NCBI GenBank assembly: GCA_003243915.1
Contig: QHCC01000220.1
Location: 1 to 54,997, forward strand
Source of the DNA: Pseudonocardiales bacterium
GTDB taxonomy: Bacteria > Actinomycetota > Actinomycetes > Mycobacteriales > Jatrophihabitantaceae
Length of the DNA stretch: 54,997 nucleotides
Direction: 5' to 3'
Translations under genes and position numbers: made by a program
The notes under the pieces: generated by a model
Seen by the model: the letters and a program-made list of their open reading frames with translations, nothing else
Databases searched by the model: none
Told to the model about the DNA's origin: nothing
In this document: positions 7,613 through 15,664 of the stretch, piece after piece
Layout: each line of letters opens with the position of its first letter
How positions within the stretch are numbered: position 1 is the first letter of the stretch

Positions 7613-9255
7613 GTCAGGTTCTGCTCGGCCCGTTGCTGCGCCACGTCGGCTCGTCGAACGCGACGGTGTGGGTCGAGACCGACCGGCCCTGCGAGGTCGA
7701 GGTGCTCGGCGCGCGCGAGCGCACCTGGACGGCCGGCGGGCACCACTACGCGCTGGTCCTGGTCGAGGGGCTGGCGCCGGGCTCCAGCACGCCTTACGAC
7801 GTGCGGCTGGACGGCGAGATCGCATGGCCGCCAATGGACTCCGCTCGCCCGCATTGCCGGATCCGCACGCACAGTCCGGACCGCCCGGTCCGGATCAGCT
7901 TCGGGTCGTGTCGCTATGCCACTGCCGCCGCGGTGCCCGACGACGATCACTTCGACGCTGATTCGCTGGCCTGTTTCGCTCGCACGATCGCTGCGTTGGG
8001 CGAGCACGAGTGGCCCGACGCATTTCTCATGCTCGGTGATCAGGTCTATGCGGACGAGACATCCGAGGCGACGAAGCGCCGCATCCGGGCTCGCCGCGAC
8101 ATCACCACCGGATCGCGGGATCAGGTGGCCGACTTCGAGGAGTACACCTGGCTCTATGCCGAGTCGTGGACCGATCCGGACGTCCGCTGGCTGATGTCGA
8201 CCGTCGGGACGTCGATGATCTTCGACGACCATGATGTGCGCGACGACTGGAACACCTCGCACAATTGGCGCGAGGACATGAAACAGGAGTCGTGGTGGCA
8301 GGAGCGCATCCTCGGCGCACTGTCCTCGTACTGGGTGTACCAGCACCTGGGCAACCTCGGTCCCGCGGAGCTGGCGGCGAACGAGCTCTACCAGCGCGTC
8401 CGGTCGGCCGATGGCGATGTCGAGGCGGAGTTGCGCGAATTCGCCGCCACGGCTGACCTGGAGGCCGATGGCGCCAAGGGCACCCGGTGGTCCTACCGCC
8501 GCGACTTCGGCCCGGTGCGGCTGATCATGATCGATTCACGGTGCGGCCGCATCCTCGCAGAGGGCGAGCGCAGCATGATCAGCGAGAGTGAGTTCGACTG
8601 GATCAACGAGCAGGTCGAGGGTGGCTACGACCATCTGCTCGTCGGCACGTCCCTGCCGTGGCTGCTACCCCGCGCCCTGCACGACATCGAGTCCTGGAAC
8701 GAGGTGCTGTGCGCGGGGACCCGTGGGCCGCGAGTGGCGCGCTGGGCGGAGAAGATGCGCCGCGCCGCCGATCTGGAGCACTGGGCGTCGTTCCGCAAGT
8801 CCTTCGACCGGCTCGCGTCGCTGTTCGCCGCGGTGGGGCGTGGGCAGCGATCAGGTCCGCAAGACCGGTCTCCAGCGACCATATGTGTGCTCTCCGGCGA
8901 CGTGCACCACGCCTACGTCGCGCAGGCGCGCTACACCGAGAACGTCGACGCCAAGATCTTCCAGCTGACCTGCTCACCGTTACACAACTACGTGCCGAGG
9001 GCGATGAAGGTTGCCTTCCGGGTGTCGTGGAGCAGGGCCGCAGAACGCACCACCCGCGGCTTGCTCGGGCTGGTGGCCAAGATGCCGCCCATGGCGATCG
9101 AGTGGACCCGCGAGGCCGGACCGTATTTCGGCAATGAGGTCGCCACGCTCGTACTCGACGGACGTAGGGCCGAGTTCGTGCTGCAGAGATCCGCGCCGGC
9201 GAACGATCCGGCCGAGCTCACCGAGGTCGGCCGCATCGTTCTCTCGTCCGGATGA
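7609..9255 (+). CDS. PhoD-like phosphodiesterase/alkaline phosphatase
   Basis: 548-residue metallophosphatase of the PhoD superfamily. N-terminal beta-sandwich (about 1-85: LLRHVGSSNATVWVETDRPCEVEV, YALVLVEGLAPGSSTPYDVRLDG), then the catalytic domain with SFGSCRYA, the metal ligands DAFLMLGDQVYADE, IFDDHDVRDDWN and VLSGDVHHAYVAQ. No Tat or Sec signal peptide is visible at the start, so unlike classical secreted PhoD it appears cytoplasmic, as in the actinobacterial DUF7800/PhoD group. Start set by the ATGA overlap with the methyltransferase. Substrate unknown; phosphodiester or phosphomonoester hydrolysis is the family activity. Confidence 0.88.
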   Translation: MSQVLLGPLLRHVGSSNATVWVETDRPCEVEVLGARERTWTAGGHHYALVLVEGLAPGSSTPYDVRLDGEIAWPPMDSARPHCRIRTHSPDRPVRISFGSCRYATAAAVPDDDHFDADSLACFARTIAALGEHEWPDAFLMLGDQVYADETSEATKRRIRARRDITTGSRDQVADFEEYTWLYAESWTDPDVRWLMSTVGTSMIFDDHDVRDDWNTSHNWREDMKQESWWQERILGALSSYWVYQHLGNLGPAELAANELYQRVRSADGDVEAELREFAATADLEADGAKGTRWSYRRDFGPVRLIMIDSRCGRILAEGERSMISESEFDWINEQVEGGYDHLLVGTSLPWLLPRALHDIESWNEVLCAGTRGPRVARWAEKMRRAADLEHWASFRKSFDRLASLFAAVGRGQRSGPQDRSPATICVLSGDVHHAYVAQARYTENVDAKIFQLTCSPLHNYVPRAMKVAFRVSWSRAAERTTRGLLGLVAKMPPMAIEWTREAGPYFGNEVATLVLDGRRAEFVLQRSAPANDPAELTEVGRIVLSSG

Positions 9256-9418
9256 ACGCGGCCGCGGCTCTGCTCGGCTGATCCAGGCCGGCCCGGTCTC
9301 ACCGGTGACCGTCCAGATCCCGGCTTTCTGGCCAGCAGCCTCATCGCGCTCACGCATGGTCACTCCTTCATGCCTCAGACGGGCATGGGGCGCCGCGGCG
9401 TTGCACCGCAGTTGACTG

Positions 9419-10018
9419 TCACATCCGCTCGCCGGCGCGGATCGCCACCGCTGTCCTGTTGCCCTCCGGCGCGAGCGGACACTCCCAGGCGCTGTTGTAG
9501 CGGCACGACGGGTGGTAGGCGAAGTTGAGGTCGACAATGATCCGTCCGAGCTCGCCGCCGAGGTCGGCGCCCTTGGCGGTGTCGAGCAGGTAGCGCCCCC
9601 CGCCGTAGCTGTCCTGGCCCGCGGTGGCATCGCGCAGCGGCAGGAAGAGCCCCCCGGCATACTGCGCCAGCCACCAGACGTCCAGTGTCACGTCGAGTGG
9701 CGCGAGCGTGACGACCCCGAGGCGGCGCAACCGGATCGTGCCGTCGTTGCGCGACTCGATCGCGCGCACCTCGGGGGCGCCGGACGTGTCGAGTGGCACC
9801 TCGAAGCGCAGACCGGGATCGTAGGGCCAGTACGGCAGCCCGGTGTCGCGCAGCGCGCTGTCACCCGGGAGCGGGCTCTGCGGGTGCTCGCGGAACAGCC
9901 TGTCGCGCCCCTCGCGCCACACCCGGTGCGCATCAGCGGGCTCGGGGTCGGTGCGCACCCGGGAATACAGCTCGGCGACCTGCCGTCGCCAGTCCGCCAC
10001 CTCCAGCGTGGAATCCAT
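9419..10018 (-). CDS. DUF1684 family protein
   Basis: 199-residue cytoplasmic protein of the DUF1684 family. Family landmarks are present: W/R-rich N-terminal helix (WRRQVAELYSRVR), YWPYDPGLRFEVPL in the middle, and the signature LNFAYHPSCRYNSAWECPLAPEGNRTAVAIRAGER near the C-terminus. No biochemical role is established for the family. The ATG at 10018 is used because the longer frame upstream has no family resemblance; the ribosome-binding site is weak. Monocistronic, divergent from the SGNH hydrolase gene. Confidence 0.82.
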   Translation of the reverse strand: MDSTLEVADWRRQVAELYSRVRTDPEPADAHRVWREGRDRLFREHPQSPLPGDSALRDTGLPYWPYDPGLRFEVPLDTSGAPEVRAIESRNDGTIRLRRLGVVTLAPLDVTLDVWWLAQYAGGLFLPLRDATAGQDSYGGGRYLLDTAKGADLGGELGRIIVDLNFAYHPSCRYNSAWECPLAPEGNRTAVAIRAGERM

Positions 10019-10141
10019 GACGCAGACGCTAATCCGATGCCGGGCCTGGCGCCGATGCCCCGGCCAGACCATGATCGAGGAAGTGACGCCGCGAGGGTCG
10101 GGCCGGCCGGTCGACATACGCGGCGCGAGTCAGGAGCCGTC

Positions 10142-11038
10142 ATGAATATGAGCACCTCCCGCCGTGCACGTCGCTGGCTTGTCGCCCTGGGCCTCGGCGC
10201 GTCGGTCGCACTGGTGGCCGCCATCGCCCCTGCGGCGGTAGCCGAGCGCCCAACGCATGCCGGCAGCGGCTACCTCGCGCTCGGGGACTCGGTGGCGTTC
10301 GGCTACCGGCCACCGGAAGTCACTGCGCCCACCGCATACCTCAACGCCAACAACTTCGGGGGCTACGCCGAGGACCTGGCGGGCTTCGATTCGCTCACGC
10401 TCGCGAATGCGTCCTGCCCTGGCGAAACGTCGGGGAGCCTGATCACCTCGGGCGCCCAGAGCAACGGCTGTGAAAACTCGCTCGGCTCGCCGGCGGGGTA
10501 TCGCACCAGGTTCCCGCTGCACGTCGACTACAGCGGGACGCAGCTGGCCTACGCGGTGGGCTACCTGCGCGCCCACCCACGCACCCAGCTGGTCACCGTC
10601 AGCATCGGCGCGAACGACCTCTTCGTCTGCCAGCAGACGACGGCCGACCACTGCACTGGGGCCGACTTCGCGGCGGCGCTGGCGCGGATCAGCGCGAACG
10701 TCACGACACTGTTCAGCGCGCTGCGCCACCAGGCGCACTACCACCACACCCTCATCCTGGTCGCCTACTACGCCCTCAGCTACTCCGACCCGGTCCAGGT
10801 GGCCGGCACCCAAGCGTTGAACAACGCCCTGGCCGGCGCGACGCGGCAGTTCGGTGGCGTGGTCGCCGACGGATTCACCGCCTTCCAGCGGGTGGCTGCG
10901 GGTACGGGCGGAGACCCGTGCGCGGCGGGCCTGCTCGTCCCGCTGCCCGGCGGAACCTGCAACATCCACCCGAGCGCGTACGGACATGCCGTACTGGCCG
11001 GCGCGATCCAGAAGGTCATCGACCGGCACGACAACTGA
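10142..11038 (+). CDS. Secreted SGNH/GDSL hydrolase
   Basis: 298-residue exported esterase/lipase-like protein. Signal peptide: RRARRWLV, a hydrophobic core, and a likely cut after APAAVA (about residue 34). Block I GDSVAFG puts the nucleophile at Ser50; block III is the SIGANDLF segment and block V the C-terminal NIHPSAYGH with the catalytic histidine. The usual Asp two residues before block V His is not obvious (CNIHP), a variant seen in some actinobacterial members. Several cysteines (CPGETSG, NGCEN, VCQQTTADHC, DPC, TCN) suggest disulfides in the secreted form. AGGAG lies just before the ATG. Substrate not predictable. Confidence 0.88.
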   Translation: MNMSTSRRARRWLVALGLGASVALVAAIAPAAVAERPTHAGSGYLALGDSVAFGYRPPEVTAPTAYLNANNFGGYAEDLAGFDSLTLANASCPGETSGSLITSGAQSNGCENSLGSPAGYRTRFPLHVDYSGTQLAYAVGYLRAHPRTQLVTVSIGANDLFVCQQTTADHCTGADFAAALARISANVTTLFSALRHQAHYHHTLILVAYYALSYSDPVQVAGTQALNNALAGATRQFGGVVADGFTAFQRVAAGTGGDPCAAGLLVPLPGGTCNIHPSAYGHAVLAGAIQKVIDRHDN

Positions 11039-11046
11039 GCGGGGGC

Positions 11047-11406
11047 TCACCAGCCCAGTGCATGGAGCCGGTCGTCATCGATACCGAAGTGATGGCCGAC
11101 TTCGTGCACGACGGTGCGACGCACCTCGTCGACCACCTCTGCCTCGCTCGCGCACATGGCGCAGATCGCCTTGCGGTAGATCGTGATTCGATCGGGCAGC
11201 AGGCCGGAATAGTCCGAGGTGCGCTCGGTGAGGGGCACGCCCTCGTACAGGCCGAGCAGGCCGGGCGGTCCGCCGTCGAGTTCCACGACCACGGCGACGT
11301 TGCGCATCAGCCGTCCGAGCTCGGGCGGCAGCGCGTCGAGCGCGACCCCGACCATCGCCTCGAACTGCTCGCCGTCCACCTCGACCACGCGCTCATTGTC
11401 CGCCAC
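11047..11406 (-). CDS. Minimal zincin-like metallopeptidase (HExxH, DUF1025-type)
   Basis: About 119 residues, the length of the minizincin family found across Actinobacteria. The C-terminal motif TVVHEVGHHFGIDDDRL holds the HExxH zinc site plus a third His, preceded by DRITIYRKAICAMCASEAEVVDEVRR. Function unknown; the proteins are cytosolic and may or may not be active peptidases. Start uncertain: GTG at 11406 gives MADNERVVEVDGEQFEAMV; GTG at 11424 is an alternative. Neither has a strong Shine-Dalgarno. It is divergent from the ECF sigma gene only ~30-50 bp away. Confidence 0.78.
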   Translation of the reverse strand: MADNERVVEVDGEQFEAMVGVALDALPPELGRLMRNVAVVVELDGGPPGLLGLYEGVPLTERTSDYSGLLPDRITIYRKAICAMCASEAEVVDEVRRTVVHEVGHHFGIDDDRLHALGW

Positions 11407-11453
11407 GTAGCAGCGCCGGCTCACAACTCGGCGCTGTGGGACGTTTACCAGTT

Positions 11454-11942
11454 GTGACACTTGCCCCCTTCGAAGCCGTCGTGCTCGAGCACGGCCCGGT
11501 CGTCCTGCGGGTCTGTCGGGCAGTGCTGGGGCCACAGGATGCCGAGGACGCCTGGTCCGAGACATTCCTGGCGGCGTTGAAGGCATATCCCGATATCCGC
11601 GCGGACAGCAATGTGCGCGCCTGGTTGGTGACGATCGCGCACCGCAAGGCCATCGACCGGCACCGCTCCATACGGCGTGCGCCGATCCCGACCGACCGGC
11701 TGCCCGACCGGGCGGCCACCGATGACGAGGTCGGGCGCCTGCCCGACGAGTCACTGGCCGACGCGGTCATGGCGTTGCCTGACAAGCAACGCGCCGCGGT
11801 GTCCTACCGCTATCTCGCCGACCTGTCCTATCGCACGATCGGCGAACTGATCGGCAGCAGCGAGGCGGCAGCCCGCCGCAGCGCCGCCGACGGCATCGCC
11901 AAGCTGCGCAGCACCTATCAACAGGAGGAGATTTCATCATGA
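11454..11942 (+). CDS. ECF-type sigma factor coupled to DNA-alkyl transferase
   Basis: 162-residue ECF sigma factor with region 2 (VLGPQDAEDAWSETFLAALKAYPD, VRAWLVTIAHRKAIDRHR) and region 4 (MALPDKQRAAVSYRYLADLSYRTIG, SEAAARRSAADGIAKLR). No anti-sigma gene adjoins it; the downstream partner is an O6-methylguanine-DNA methyltransferase with an ATGA overlap (11939-11942). This sigma-ogt pairing occurs in other actinobacteria and suggests control of, or by, alkylation repair. GTG 11454 (MTLAPFEAVVLEHGP) is chosen; GTG 11436 is in frame and possible, with no Shine-Dalgarno distinguishing them. Confidence 0.85.
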   Translation: MTLAPFEAVVLEHGPVVLRVCRAVLGPQDAEDAWSETFLAALKAYPDIRADSNVRAWLVTIAHRKAIDRHRSIRRAPIPTDRLPDRAATDDEVGRLPDESLADAVMALPDKQRAAVSYRYLADLSYRTIGELIGSSEAAARRSAADGIAKLRSTYQQEEISS

Positions 11943-12559
11943 GCACCGACGCGAGCGACGTGTTCGGCAGGCTGTCCCCCACCGACACCGCCAGCATGGC
12001 GCGGCTGCACACCGCCCTGGTGCGGCGCGCCGCACAGGAGGATCTGCTCGACGTCGCCTACCGCACCGTCGATTCGCCCGTCGGGTCACTGCTGCTCGCG
12101 GCGACCCCCCGCGGCCTGGTGCGGGTGGCCTACGCAAGCGAGGACCACGAGGCCGTCCTGGCCAAGCTGGCCGCGAAGATCAGCCCTCGGGTACTGCGGG
12201 CCCCGGCGCGGCTGGACACCGCCGCCCGGGAACTCGAGGAATACTTCGCGCGACGGCGTCGCTCGTTCGATCTGACGCTGGACCTGCGGCTCGCGCACGG
12301 GTTCCGGCGGCAGGTACTGGACCATCTGCGCAGCATCGGCTATGCCCGCACCGAGAGCTACGCCGACGTAGCGGCCGCGACCGGTAGCCCAGCCGCAGTG
12401 CGTGCGGTAGGTAGTGCCTGCGCCACCAATCCGCTGCCCGTGGTCGTGCCGTGCCATCGCGTCGTGCGCAGTGACGGCACGCTCGGCGGCTATGCCGGCG
12501 GCGCCGCGGCCAAGTCGGCGTTGTTGACCATGGAGTCGGCCAGCGACAGCCACCGGTGA
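11939..12559 (+). CDS. ogt: Methylated-DNA--[protein]-cysteine S-methyltransferase
   Basis: Suicide repair enzyme that moves the methyl group of O6-methylguanine (or O4-methylthymine) to its own cysteine. 206 residues: an N-terminal ~38-residue extension of sigma-partner type (TASMARLHTALVRRAAQ), the ribonuclease-like domain (AYRTVDSPVGSLLLAATPRGLVRVAY), and the C-terminal MGMT domain with helix-turn-helix and the active-site VPCHRVV (Cys172), followed by GTLGGYAGG. AGGAGGAG precedes the ATG although it also overlaps the sigma stop. The N-terminal extension beyond the usual Ogt length could contact the sigma factor; that is speculation. Confidence 0.93.
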   Translation: MSTDASDVFGRLSPTDTASMARLHTALVRRAAQEDLLDVAYRTVDSPVGSLLLAATPRGLVRVAYASEDHEAVLAKLAAKISPRVLRAPARLDTAARELEEYFARRRRSFDLTLDLRLAHGFRRQVLDHLRSIGYARTESYADVAAATGSPAAVRAVGSACATNPLPVVVPCHRVVRSDGTLGGYAGGAAAKSALLTMESASDSHR

Positions 12560-12759
12560 GCAGCTGGTGTCATGCGACATCAGCATGCGGCCAGGAGCAG
12601 GATGGTGCGCGGGCTCCGACATGCTCGGCTGGCGTCGCGAGCGTGGCCGAGCGGCAGAAGTCGTGAGAAAACTTCTGGCAGAGTGTCGGATCCGGAGCGA
12701 GTCGTTCGTAGATGAGGTGAGAGGCGGCCGGAGGGGTCGCCAAGACAAGGAGCCATGAG
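12560..12759. other. 200-bp spacer upstream of the YciI-like gene
   Basis: No coding potential on either strand stands out. A short hairpin AGAAGT-N9-ACTTCT (around 12656-12676) could be a weak terminator for the sigma-ogt operon, and AAGGAG near 12747 is the ribosome-binding site of the next gene. Confidence 0.4.
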
Positions 12760-13098
12760 ATGACGCGGTACCTGATCTCGTTCGATGACGGCGCGATGAC
12801 CTTCCCCGAGGAGGATCTGCCCGACGTGGCCAAGGCTGCGCACGAGGCGGTCCAGGAGGCCCAGGACGCCGGAGTGTGGGTCTTCGGCGGCGGACTGGAA
12901 AGCCAGCGGGCGAGCGTCGTGGCGACCGACGGGACGGTCACGGACGGCCCGTACCCGGAGACCAAGGAGGTCCTCGGCGGGTTCGCGGTCGTCGACGTGC
13001 CCTCACGCGACGAGGCGCTGGAGTGGGCTGCCAAGTTCGCCGTCGCGTGCCGCTGTGCGCAAGAGGTACGGGAGCTTCTGCCCGACCCGACCGTCTGA
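12760..13098 (+). CDS. YciI-like / DGPF-domain protein
   Basis: 112-residue alpha-beta barrel protein of the YCII-related family. Visible landmarks: MTRYLISFDDGAMTF start, TVTDGPYPETKEVLGGFAVVDVPSRDEALEWAAKFAVAC, which is the DGPF-type core common in actinobacteria, where such genes often accompany ECF41-type sigma factors. Here the nearest sigma is ~800 bp upstream in a different operon. Enzymatic function is unknown. AAGGAG lies eight bases before the ATG at 12760. Confidence 0.82.
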   Translation: MTRYLISFDDGAMTFPEEDLPDVAKAAHEAVQEAQDAGVWVFGGGLESQRASVVATDGTVTDGPYPETKEVLGGFAVVDVPSRDEALEWAAKFAVACRCAQEVRELLPDPTV

Positions 13099-13278
13099 GC
13101 GAAGGAGACCCACCACGCTAGAGCAAGACTTGCCGATCGACGGGTCGGCGCTCGACAGGGCTGGCCGCTGGCGCATTACCGTTGCAGAGTGGGCCAGAGC
13201 AGCCAGCGAGTGCCCCGCGGTGATCAGGCGACGCCGGGTGTCGTCTCGCAGGCCGTCGCACACCATGCTCTGCGCTGC

Positions 13279-14427
13279 TTAGGCGTCTCTGGTCATCATT
13301 CGCCAGGCGCCAAGGACGGTCCATCCGATGAGCCAGGCGAGGATGACGCAGATGGCTGTGGTGGTTGATTCGGTGACCCGGAAGTCTTGGCCGCCGCCGC
13401 CGAAGGCCAGGGGTAGTTGTGCGGGTTCGAGGTGGGCGGTGGCGACGCCGACGATGCCGCGCTGGCCGTTGATGAAGTGGGGTATTCGGGTCCGGATGGC
13501 GATCGGGGTCAGGATGATTTCCAGCACGATCATCAGGATCACGGCGACCGTCCGCTGCCCGAGTAGGGAGCCGAGCCCGAGGCCGACGACAAATCCGATC
13601 GTTGCTTCGAGTTCGATCCACAGCCCCGTCTTGATCATCAGGGAGTTCGACGGGTAGAGAAACTGCTTCTTGTAATCCGGGTAATTCTGCTGGGCGATGT
13701 CGATGGCCGCCGCTTTCGCCTGATCGGCGCTAGCCGGGACAGGCCGTCCGCCGGGCCCGGCGATGACGACGCGGGCCGATCCGCCTGGGCCGTTGTCGCA
13801 GCCGACGCCCTGCTTTGACTGTCCGTTGTAGGAGAAGCCGCAGAGGACCTCGGTGGCGTTGTCGGCGGCCCAGCTTTCCAGACCGCTCTGGGACAGGCCC
13901 GCGGGTACGGTCACGCCGTTGTAGCTGAGCTTGGAGGGAGCGGCGTAAACGCAGACGGCGCAGACGATCGTGAACCCTACTGCGACAAGTGAGACGATGA
14001 TCGCCAGCCCGGCAGGGATCCGGGCCAGGTAGATCGCCAGTCGGGATCGGCCAGTGATCACCAGGTGCCGAAACATTCCATCGGACAGGTCCACCGATCC
14101 GGCGGTGCAGCCGAGGGTGGCCGCGACGATGAACCCGAACGTGTAGAGCACTCCGGCCGACATCGCGGTGTAGATGCTGTACCCACCCGCGGGTCCGTAG
14201 GTCTTGGGGGCGACGGCGTGCAGCAGCAGCCGCACGGCCAGGAACACCGTCGGGAAGCCGACCGTGACCAGCACCAGGGTGATCATCAGGCCGCGGCGCT
14301 TGCGCAGCTCCAAGAATCTGGTCGCGATCATCGAGCCGGTCGGGATCGGCGACCCCCGGTGATCTCGCGCGGGCTCGAAAGCAGCCGATGAGGGAGCCGG
14401 CACGCTGGCGTCGCGAGTGGCCGTCAC
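13279..14427 (-). CDS. ABC-2 type transporter permease
   Basis: 382-residue membrane protein pairing with the ATPase encoded just upstream. Hydrophobic segments: about 48-70 (LMITLVLVTVGFPTVFLAVRLLL), 90-115, 140-165 (AGLAIIVSLVAVGFTIVCAVCVY), 270-300, and 345-375 (ICVILAWLIGWTVLGAWRMM), with a large extracytoplasmic loop between about residues 170 and 260 that contains three cysteines and probably faces outside. This is the ABC-2 exporter/ABC-2-like topology. Substrate unknown. The GTG start at 14427 overlaps the ATPase stop (GTGA). Confidence 0.82.
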   Translation of the reverse strand: MTATRDASVPAPSSAAFEPARDHRGSPIPTGSMIATRFLELRKRRGLMITLVLVTVGFPTVFLAVRLLLHAVAPKTYGPAGGYSIYTAMSAGVLYTFGFIVAATLGCTAGSVDLSDGMFRHLVITGRSRLAIYLARIPAGLAIIVSLVAVGFTIVCAVCVYAAPSKLSYNGVTVPAGLSQSGLESWAADNATEVLCGFSYNGQSKQGVGCDNGPGGSARVVIAGPGGRPVPASADQAKAAAIDIAQQNYPDYKKQFLYPSNSLMIKTGLWIELEATIGFVVGLGLGSLLGQRTVAVILMIVLEIILTPIAIRTRIPHFINGQRGIVGVATAHLEPAQLPLAFGGGGQDFRVTESTTTAICVILAWLIGWTVLGAWRMMTRDA

Positions 14428-15407
14428 GCGGGATCACCCAACCGGCTCGTGACCTGCAGGAACCACGATTCGAGCGACGCTTGAACCGGCTGAAGGCGAT
14501 ACACCGCAATGCCGCCGGTGACCAGAACGCGGGCGACCTCGGCAATGACATCGCGGGTCGTGTCGGCGGGCAGCGTGATCGCCAACCCGCCCGCCTCCAC
14601 GTCGATGGCCGCGCCAAGGTTGGTCCCCGCGAGCAGGGACCTCGCTCGGTCGGGGTCGGAGCAGTCCACCTGCAGCGTCAACGATGTGCCCGCGAGCAGC
14701 TCGGAGATCGGCCCTTGCCGGATGATGTTGCCCCGATCCACGATGGCCACCGCGTCGCAGGTCCGCTGCACCTCATCCAGCAGGTGCGACGACAGCACGA
14801 CCGTGCGACCTTCCGCGACCAGCGATCGAATCATGTCGCGCATATCGTGCATACCCGCCGGATCGAGGCCGTTCATCGGCTCATCCAGGATCAACAGCTC
14901 GGGATCGCCGATCAGGCACGCGGCGACACCGAGCCGCTGCCGCATGCCCATCGAATACTTCGACACCCGGTCGTCGGCGCGCCGCAGGATCTCCACCCGG
15001 TCCAGCGATGCGTCGATGCGTCCGCGGGCCGCTGGTTCGCGCGCCGCCGCCAACAGCTGCAGGTTCTGCCGGCCGGTCAAATGGCCATGAAACCGCGGCT
15101 CGTCCACAATCGCCCCGACCCGCGCCAACGCCTTGTCGCGGTGCCTGGGGACCGAATATCCCAGCAGCGACATCGTGCCCGCGTCGGCGCGGGTCAACCC
15201 GAGCAGCACCCGGATCAGCGTCGTCTTACCAGCGCCGTTCGGGCCGAGGTACCCGAATGCACACCCCCGCGGGATCAACAGGTCCACGCCATTGACAGCG
15301 ACATTAGAACCGAACCGCTTCGCCAACCCACGGGTCTCGACCGCCCACGAACCATCACTCGCTGGTAGGTCAGGCTCGGCGACCACGTCCGTCGCCGTCA
15401 CTGACAC
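14424..15407 (-). CDS. ABC transporter ATP-binding protein (exporter type)
   Basis: 327-residue ATPase of the DrrA/NatA-like group. Walker A GPNGAGKTTLIRVLLGLT (about 53-70), the signature YSMGMRQRLGVAACLIG (about 150-165, the SMGMRQR variant usual for this subgroup), Walker B LLILDEPMNGLDP, and the switch histidine VVLSSHLLDEV. The C-terminal ~90 residues (LTLQVDCSDPDRARSLLAG to TSRLGDPA) form the accessory domain typical of self-resistance or lantibiotic exporters. Paired by overlap with the permease. No substrate-biosynthesis genes are adjacent, so the cargo is unknown. Confidence 0.9.
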   Translation of the reverse strand: MSVTATDVVAEPDLPASDGSWAVETRGLAKRFGSNVAVNGVDLLIPRGCAFGYLGPNGAGKTTLIRVLLGLTRADAGTMSLLGYSVPRHRDKALARVGAIVDEPRFHGHLTGRQNLQLLAAAREPAARGRIDASLDRVEILRRADDRVSKYSMGMRQRLGVAACLIGDPELLILDEPMNGLDPAGMHDMRDMIRSLVAEGRTVVLSSHLLDEVQRTCDAVAIVDRGNIIRQGPISELLAGTSLTLQVDCSDPDRARSLLAGTNLGAAIDVEAGGLAITLPADTTRDVIAEVARVLVTGGIAVYRLQPVQASLESWFLQVTSRLGDPA

Positions 15408-15664
15408 TGCTTGCGTTGACAGCCCGCACCGTTTGGTGCTTCCCGAGCTTCGATCACGACACGCACCCTCTATCGTCGTGCAGTTGTCCCAACGCGGTGC
15501 CGACCAACGCTAGCGCGAATGACCACGCCCACGATGATTCTGCGCGGACGCTTAACCGCACATCAGGGAAGACCCCGATCCGACCCCGAAACCACACCGA
15601 ATGTCGGTGATCCGCGAATCGGTCAGCGCAGCACTGATCGCAGCGGTCCGGTCCGGCCGATGTG
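15408..15664. other. 257-bp intergenic stretch between two minus-strand operons
   Basis: It holds the promoter region of the ABC operon on the minus strand and the 3' flank of ggt. I see no convincing gene, hairpin or operator in it. Confidence 0.4.

Noticed and set aside
8980-9357. Minus-strand ORF starting MRERDEAAGQKAGIWTV with GGAG before its ATG
   Set aside because: Only its first ~34 codons lie outside the PhoD gene; the rest is antisense to it. No family resemblance. The good ribosome-binding site alone is not enough.
12640-12690. GTGGCCGAGCGGCAGAAG segment resembling the 5' end of a serine/leucine tRNA
   Set aside because: No acceptor stem, T-arm or anticodon arm follows; chance similarity.
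13099-13278. Short ORFs between the YciI-like and ABC permease genes
   Set aside because: No ribosome-binding site or recognisable family; treated as spacer.
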